A stretch of DNA of 64,000 bases from Gari tellinella (Eukaryota; Mollusca; Bivalvia; Cardiida; Psammobiidae): contig OV277859.1 in assembly GCA_922989275.2 (NCBI GenBank), positions 90,268,198 through 90,332,197 on the forward strand, written 5' to 3'. The notes under the pieces are model-generated. The model was not told the DNA's origin. It saw only the letters and a program-made list of their open reading frames with translations, and did not search any database. Shown here piece after piece: positions 53,101 through 62,100 of this stretch (position 1 is the first letter of the stretch; every line of letters starts with the position of its first letter). Both the position numbers and the translations under genes were made by a program.

Positions 53101-56100
53101 ATGAGTTATGCCCCTTTACATACTTAAAATTTAAAATAAGCCACACTTCATCCGTTAACTTTTCTTCTTAGCGCTCTCTCACCTTCATTTATTGACCGAT
53201 TTTGATTAAACTTCCTACAAATATTCCATACCACAATAGTTCGGACGAATTCGCGTTTCAGACGTTGGCGACTATTTTTAGCAGAGTTATGCCCCTTTAT
53301 TGTCAAAAATGGGCATTTTTAAAAAAAAAAACAAAAAAAACAGAACTTTTTTATTTTTTATTCAATTGATTTCAAATTTGATATGGTGATACAATGAATG
53401 AAGTGACTTTATATATTACGGGTTTTTGGTTTGACTCCGTATTTTCAGAGTTATGCCCCTTCACACAATTTTTTTAACAATATATTTTTTCCTGATAATA
53501 ATTTTACTTACATTTTGTCTATTGTAACCAAATTTCATATTTAGCTTTCGCATCATAAAAGCGGCTTTTAGCGCATTTCATTTATTCCTCCACTGAAGAA
53601 AATAGTTCAAATTTATAGTCATGAACATTTACCATAAGAAATATGTTCTATATCTTAGAATGTGGTAACTTAAAGCAGGCTGAAAGTAAAGCAGAATGTG
53701 CATTAAGGTGCATTCTGCTTTACTTTCAACCTGCTTTAAACGGTCACCTGTCTTCATAACAAGAAACTGGCTATTAGGTAAAGGGTTAAGCGGAAAACTA
53801 TGAGGTTAGTTATACATGTGTATAAGTAAAGAAAATTGAAACATCGATTCATCATGTTGATTATGCTTGCTCAATCTATTATACATATAATTCCGTGATA
53901 TATCCAAAGTATGTAACTACGCCCAAAGAGCATTTGTTTATGAGAAAACAGTTGGTAGAAAAACTATCGCAATACTATCGGGATAGTACTTGAGCTATCG
54001 CAATACTACAGCATAGTCTTTTTGAGATCGATAGTCGGGCCTACACTCGGGGCGACTTTTTCCAGTCGGCCTGAGTCCGGACGACGTTGACACCCGCCGG
54101 CCATGACGGGCGTATTTTGCCGCACTGCGGTGCTCTTGTTCAATTAATATTAAACTATAAAAGATTAAATAACTTTTAACTCTTTCCTCCTTGACAATTC
54201 GAATGGACAATTCCAGTTTCCAACTTAGTCAAGTCCATCTTTTACTTGATTTATTTTGAGATTATCTTTTATCTTTTGTTAATAAAATGTAAAATTACAG
54301 ACAGTGCAGACCTGACCACAGGTCTCCATTAGGCGCCCTCTGATCTGGGTCTTCACTGTTTTCATAGGACAAGGGTACACTTAACATGTACACAATGTAC
54401 ACTATTTCAAATTGTTAAGATACTGTTATTCTTGCAAATTGCTAGATCTAGTTAGTACATGTATTGTTACAAATGTTGTTAACTTGTTATCTGTATGTTT
54501 GTATGAAATTCCCTTTGTTTTACAGTGGAGAAAATGTTATTCTTTCCCGATAAACGCGCTTATGCTAAAACTATTATTTCCATTACAAACAGTTTGTAGC
54601 CAGATCAGACGCCGGGTAACCCGGCTTCTGATCAGGCTCCAAACTGTTTGCCATTCAGATTAAAAAACAATAATTGGAAATGTCCAAGAATGGTAATTTC
54701 CTACCTTTTAGCGATTTGCATTTGTGTAACCTTTGCGTTTAAACGGGAAAGAATAATGTTTTCTCCACTGTATGTACATGTATTTGTAAATATGTTGAGT
54801 GCCTCGTGGAAGATTGATCTTATCAAATGAGCTCTTAAATGTTAAATAAAGTCTTTATTATTGTTGTTATTATAATTAGCTTAGCTGTTACATAAACATT
54901 GTGGCCTTTCCCTCCCTACAGCTACTGAAAAGACTGACCATTCAATTACAAATGGTGATATGGTACTGATATGGGCACGTGGTCAAGTTAAAAACCACGT
55001 GCACCACTGGCCTCCTACAGGCATTGACACCGCCGGAGACGCCGTATCCGACAAGAACTATTACCGGCCGGACGAGCTGAAGTACCACGGCCAAGAACTT
55101 CGTGCCTCTAACACTAGAAATGCAACCACATACGGTCATAGAGGATTCACCAACCTGAACTTCTTCGGTGAGTCGTCTATTCATCCTTTCTATGTTGATG
55201 TTTGCACGGAACAAGTGTGCTCTTCACAGGTACACTGTTAGTAAATAACTAGTAAACTCGTCGCTAGGGGTGACTGTGTTAGGGAAAGATTTCACCAACT
55301 TATCAAACAGTTTAGATCCAGATGAGATGCCGTCTCATCTGGATCCAGACGGTTTGTAATCGATAATGTATAACTTATTTGCCAACATCGTGCCTAACTT
55401 GTTATGATCAAATTTATCTTGACACCTTTGCCCCTTCACCGCCATATTGTCATCTGCTTCAATACTGTTGTCTGCAATATCGTTTAAATTAGATTTAAGG
55501 TAGTATAACTGACATAATTTCAGAACATGTTGCAAACAGTTTTGATCCTGATCAGACGCGGCGGCGTCTGATCAGGATAAAAACTGTTTGCAAAAGGTGC
55601 GAAAGGGTTAAGGTTGGTTTGAAAAGTATTTCAGTGATATCGCGACAGGGGAAGGAAGACCCAAGAAGCCATTTATGCTCTGTGTAATGCACAAACCGAC
55701 AACTGGGTAAAAAGTTTCTATATTGGAAAGTACAGTAGTGCTTTTATATGGAAGGCCGCAGCTGTCTTATGCTGAGGTCGGAAATGTTGTCTTGTTGAAA
55801 CAGTATGTCGTCATGTCAAATGCATACGTTATCCTGCTGAACTATCGTTTTATTATGTCAAACGCGTAAGTTGTCTTCTTGAGAACCAGTGTTGTTATGT
55901 TAAATTGGTATGTCAATATGTTGAATACATACGTCATCTTGTTAAATTAGAATTTGATTGTGTCAGTAATGGAAGCTATCTTCTTATAATCACAAGCCAT
56001 TATGTTAAACTTGTATGTTATCCTGTTGAACGGGTACGTTGTTCTGTTCACTGAATTAGTTAGCATGATGCATGTGCATGTTGTCTTGTTCAAATAGCAT

Positions 56101-59100
56101 GTCATTGTGTTATTCGCCATGCGATTTGTTGAAACAGTATGTCGTCATGTCAAATATATATGTTATCCTGTTGAATTAACATATTATTATGTCAAATGCG
56201 TAAGTTGTCTTCTTCAAAAACAAGTGTTGTTAAGTTATGATGTTATGTAATTATGTTAATTACATACGTCATTTTGTTAAATTCCGATGTGATTGTGTCA
56301 GTTCTATAAGTTATAGTGTTATAACCATATGTCATAAAATTAAACTGGTATGTTGAATGTATGTGTTGTCTTGTTCAAGCAGCATGTCATTATGTTATTC
56401 AGCATGTCGTTTTGTTTAAACAGGACGTTTCCAGATAGAATCTTTATTTACATCTCATCATTGCACATCCAATAAACATACATACAATATACAATACTTA
56501 CATTAAAAAAGCGCAACGCCATTCCTTAATGGAATTATAAGAGATGATATTAATGGCATTATATGCCATACAATACATATAAAACATTGCATTATGACAC
56601 CAATAATTGAACCAATTTTATAAGTTCCAAAGCTGATTTCACATATTAAAATAGGTGTTAAACATAAAGAGTATAAATATTGATAAGAGTATTCAAGAAT
56701 CTCTAGATAAAGTTCTCTGATGTCCAGTATTTAAAATACATATATTGCGATAACTTAAAGTTCAAAATAAGATGGCATGTTATGATTAATAATAATGTAC
56801 ATTATTTACATAGTAAAAATTGACGTCTCTGTAAAATTAGAAAACAGGTTTTGGCACAGTCTCTTATCATATTTGTATTGGAAAACAGAAAACTATATTT
56901 ATCGAGATCATTTAAGTTTAAAAAAGTGGGGTTATAAGTGCATGCATTTGCAAACAACTGTTCTCTTAAATCGTTATATATATGGCAGTTCAAGATCACA
57001 TGTAATTCATTTTCCACATTGTCGTTTAGACAGAACGGGCAGACTCTACTCTCTTCACTAAGACCTTCATATCGGCCCGTTTCAATACGAATTGGAGCAA
57101 CGCCTAATCTAAATTTACAAAATGCCGATCTATGCAGAGGCGGTAGAATTATTTTACAATGTTGCTCTGTAGAAAATGTAAATTTGAAGGATTTGTACAA
57201 TCTTAGTTTGTTACGACCTCGACCAGAAGTCCCAACATAACTATTGATTCTACGAATCCAACAATTAATGTAATTTTCAAAAGCATTAGTTTCAACAACT
57301 TTAGCAAATGTGCGAGTGATCGGAGTGTCTAAACGACAATATAAATCCAAGTTATTCTCATTAAAATAGCACTGAACTTTATAAAACCAATTTTTGCAAG
57401 AACGACTTGACTGCCTATACGACCATAGCGCTACTCGCTTATTAACCCTTGATCCCTCAATACAAGACAAGTGTGACCAGTAACGAGCAATACATTTCCA
57501 TTGACGCACTACAGGTGGTATCCAGCCCATTTCCCCAGCTACACCGTCGTTTGGCGTATATTTGCCTATTCCTAAAAAGAATCGTTGAGCTCTGTTATGA
57601 ACAGCTTCTATACAAGAATAGGATTTATATCCCCATAAAGAAGCACTATATTCAATAACCGGCCAAACAACAGAGTCGTATAACTTAGAAAAAACGTCAT
57701 GGGGGACACCACCTAATGTTTTACATTTAGCAATCAATAGACCCAAAGCTCGACTGGCACTCTGAGCAACAGACTTAACAGTTACATTATAATCAAGATT
57801 CTCATGAAGAACAACTCCAAGATACGTATACCTGTCTACAATTAACAACTGGGTATCACCTAAAACAAAATTAAAAGATGTACGTGCCACTGAAGGTGAT
57901 CTGAAATGTACAATGTTACTTTTAGCCGAATTGACACGCATGTCATTTAAGTCACACCAGTCGTTCAATGCAGACAATAACAATTGAAGATCTTCTTCAG
58001 ATTCTGATATAAGAACAATATCATCGGCATATAGCATAATACATATTTTCTCATCATCTATGGGAACACCAACATTAAAAGATTTAAGGTACATTGACAA
58101 ATCATTTATAAAAAGGTTGAAAAGTATCGGCGAAATTATACAGCCCTGACGTAATCCACAATGTACATCAAACCACTCTGTATTAAAAGAATTAACACGG
58201 ACACAAGCCGTCACAGAGGTATATAAAGATTTTATAGCGGTGAACATTTTACCGCGAATTCCTATGTCAGTAAGTCTCTTCCATAGAATATTTCTATTTA
58301 TAGTATCATAGGCTTTTTTGAAATCTATGAAAGCACAGAATATAGATTTACGCTGCTTCTTTCTTGTATCTATAATGTTGGTTAATGAGGATACTTGTTC
58401 CATTGTACTTCTACTTTTTCTGAAGCCATTTTGCTCATCCGAAACTTTGTTGCTTTCTTCAGACCAGTTGCTAAGTCTATTATTTAAAACATGACAGTAA
58501 AGCTTATACATTGAAGAGGCTAAAGATATACCTCTGTAAGACAACGGATCTCTTTTATCTAATGTAGAGGATTTCGGTATTGGGTTAATGATACATTTAC
58601 CCCATATACTCGGTACAATACCTTTATCAAAACATATATTGAATAAAACATGTAGAAAAGCAAGTGAGGAATCATTATTTAAAACTTCGACAGGTATTTT
58701 ATCAAACCCACAAGCATTGCCCTTATTAACAGAGACTAAGGCTTTATGTACTTCTAAAACAGAAATATGTTCATTAAAACTATCATCCGTGGTTAAATTA
58801 CTATCCATTACATCATAATCAAAAGGCACCGAATTTGGTGTGAGGAACAGAGAGCTAAAATCGTTTCTCCATCTTGTAAGAACGGTATCTACATCATTTG
58901 ATATAGACCCGTCTGGCATTACAACTTCCATTGGAATGCTATTATTGTTGGAACAATTTACACCGATTTTACCTATGGACTTCCAAAATTTCGTCTTGTC
59001 TACTTTACACTCATCCAATAACCGTTTCTGTAAAGAATACCAATGAAAACGTTTAGCTCTCTGTACCTCACGATCAAATAATTTACGCCTATCAACATAA

Positions 59101-62100
59101 ACAAATTTCAGTTCTTTTTTCATAGACTTAACTGTACAAGATAACCAGCCTTTCTCTGCTACACATACACCGTTCCATAACTCAGACAACTTATCTGACC
59201 ACCATGGCTTACCCGGTCGACGCTTCTTGTTATTAACACCAATATGAATTTCCTTACTCGGTAACCTGTTGTACATATTATCACTGACTATTTTACACCA
59301 ATCGTTATAGATTGCATCAATATCTGATTGCGTACGAAAACCATGTTCAAGTTTCGAAATGGTTAAATCTACATTATACCAAGTTTCAGGGTCCATCATA
59401 AAATTTTGCGGAATATCTGTAACATCAAATTTGGTATGGCTGGAAGTATGTGAACTGTTTCTAGAACTTTCATCAATAGATCTAACAGAGTCAAGTTTTA
59501 TATTCCATGACAATAACGAATGATCTGGAAAAGTGCTATCTGCAACAGATGAAATTATATTACACTTATTTATAAGATCATTAACTTTCGTAATATCAAA
59601 CTGACTAAACCATGATAACTTATCATGACTAACAAAACAGTAATCCACAACAGCATTACCTTTTGTTGATATAGATGTAAAATCATTCCTTATGCTGTTA
59701 CGGCCGTTTAACATGCACATGTTAGTATTAATCAAAAATTCTAAAAGCAGTTCACCATAACTATTAAAACTAAAATCAATCACATCCCGTTCAGGAACAT
59801 CATCGATTCCTCGTATAAAATCATCATTATTACCACATCTGCTGTTAAAATCACCACATATAAACATATTACCTAAATCCTTGTACTGATATATAAGTGA
59901 AAGCAAAGAGTCATAAAAACTGTTTACATCAAACACTCTTGACGAATTTTCATGTCAAATACAACTAGATGTGATTATGTGCAAATTATATGTTATTATG
60001 TTAACCCGTAAAGTTTTTGTTGTTGATGTGATGACTTAATCACTCTAAAACCACGTGATACCGTTTGAACAAGACAACACCACATTCAACATTATCACTG
60101 TTTCAGTGAACAGAACAACGTACCCTTTCAACAGAATAACATATCAGTTTAACATAATGACATATACTTATAACAAGATAGCTTACAAACTTACAAAAGG
60201 CAAAATAAAAAAATACCTGTGTTTCCTATTGCATGCCCAAAAGAATTAGGGATCTTTTTTTTTTTATAAAAACATACAATAACACAACATAATTTTCTGA
60301 TGGAGTATTATATATGAAAATGTATGAATGTATTCTATTGTGCAAAGCCCTGGGCATTACATAAAAAACCTTATGAATATCCATTTAAATTGTTGATTTT
60401 AGTGATAGGTCCCATCACCCAAATTATCTTAAAAATCTAAACCGGTATGGTTGTTTATAATATTGATATACCAAGACGGCAAAGTAACCACTTAAATATG
60501 ACAGATGGAATGAATGATGTTTTGAAATATGTTGTATGCATGTTAACCCTTAGCCTGCCACTCACGACTATAGCTCCATATGCAAACAGCTTGGACCCGG
60601 ATGAGACGCCGAGTAACTCGGCGTCTCATCCGGATCCAAGCTGTTTGACACTCGTACAACATTTTCAGCAATTTTGAGCAACTTTGAAGCACTTTGAAAC
60701 TTGAAGCAGACGAGAAATATAGCAGACGATAATTTATTTGGCGGGCTAAGGGTTAAATGTGTCATTGGTATGTGCTGTCTGCATGTTCGAATGTGTAAAT
60801 GGTTAACCCTTAGCCCGCCAAATAAATTGTCGTCTGCTATATTTCTCGTCTGCTTTAAGTTTCAAAGTGCTTCAAAGTTGCTCAAAATTGCTGAAAATGT
60901 TGTCCGAGTGTCAAACAGCTTGGATCCAAGCTGTTTGCATATGGAGCTATAGTCGTGAGTGGCAGGCTAAGGGTTCAAGGCAGCTACGCTATGACAGATT
61001 AAGAGCATTTTTCACTTTAATATTTGCTAAATCTTATTTAAAAATCAATTTTTAAGACACTTAAATGTCTATAAATTAGCGTTTTAAACAATTGAACGGA
61101 GAATATCTTCTTTTACACGCTCCTCAAAATACGATTGTCGCAAAAATGACCGACATTTGCCAACAACGTTTTCGTAAAAGTGAAGAAAAAATGTTTAGGG
61201 TCTGGGGAATAAATTAGGGTCGATCGGGTTACCGGAAAAACAGGTACTTTTTTATTTGGCCTAATCAAATTTGAATTTAACAAAATGAGGTATGTATTGA
61301 ACAAAATGACATAACAAAGTAATATAAAAACACTTGTTTTGAAGAGGACAACTTACTTGTTTGACATAAAAAACATTATAGTTCAACAGGATAAATATGT
61401 ATTTGTCATAACGACATACTGTTTCATGAAGACAACATGCTGAATAACATAATGACATACTGTTTGAACAAGACAACATGCACATTCAACATGATCACTA
61501 TTTCATTGAACAAAACAACGTACCCCTTCAACAGGATATTATATCAATTTAGCAAAATTACATAATTATGGTTATAACAACTAGCTTACATTCGAATTGA
61601 ATAAGATGACGTATCTATTTAACACAATGACATAACGATTTCACATAACAACACTTGTTTTGAAGAAGACAACTTGTGCATTTGACATAAAAACATTATA
61701 GTTTAACAGGATAACATATGTTTTTGAGATGACGACATACTGTTTCAACAAAACAACATTTCCGACCTCAGAATAAGACAGCTGCGGCGTTTCTTACTTT
61801 TATATTACATGTATTAATTTTTAACATTTAATGGTCAGTGTCTGATTTTCGGTATTTGTTTCAACACCTTCACTGCTTAATCTCGAGTACTTTTGAAAAG
61901 AGTTTTTTTTTATCCTGATCATTTAACTAAAAAATTAGTCAAAATACCTAAAACAGCCTTAAACAGAGCTGTAGGTGATACACTCCCTTGGATAAGGATG
62001 CCTAACTTCTGCGTTATGATCTAGAACAAACTGCTTTGAAGTCTTGTCAATTCTCAATGTGCAAGCATCAACCCTAGCGACGAGTGTACTCGTCATTTAC

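Larger units (their letters stand above)
55755..61788. mobile_element. Foldback-like element, ~6.0 kb, with nested insertions
   Basis: GCCGCAGCTGTCTTATGCTG on the left and its inverse (AGAATAAGACAGCTGCGGC) on the right. The arms, at least 600 bp each, are built of a degenerate unit of ~21 bp of the type TAYGTYRTYHTGTTRAAY. Left arm: 55790-56432 and 59950-60020, split by a LINE. Right arm: 60060-60185 and 61270-61760, split by about 1.1 kb carrying two shell A elements. Long terminal repeats made of short tandem units resemble Foldback elements. No transposase was seen. Confidence 0.75.

Noticed and set aside
55613..55706. Exon-like open segment (GWFEKYFSDIATGEG..., ending before GGGTAA)
   Set aside because: It would start in the right phase but end in phase 2, while exon 14 needs phase 1. 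Its acceptor would be the end of a shell A element without a pyrimidine tract. Exon 13 joins exon 14 directly in frame.
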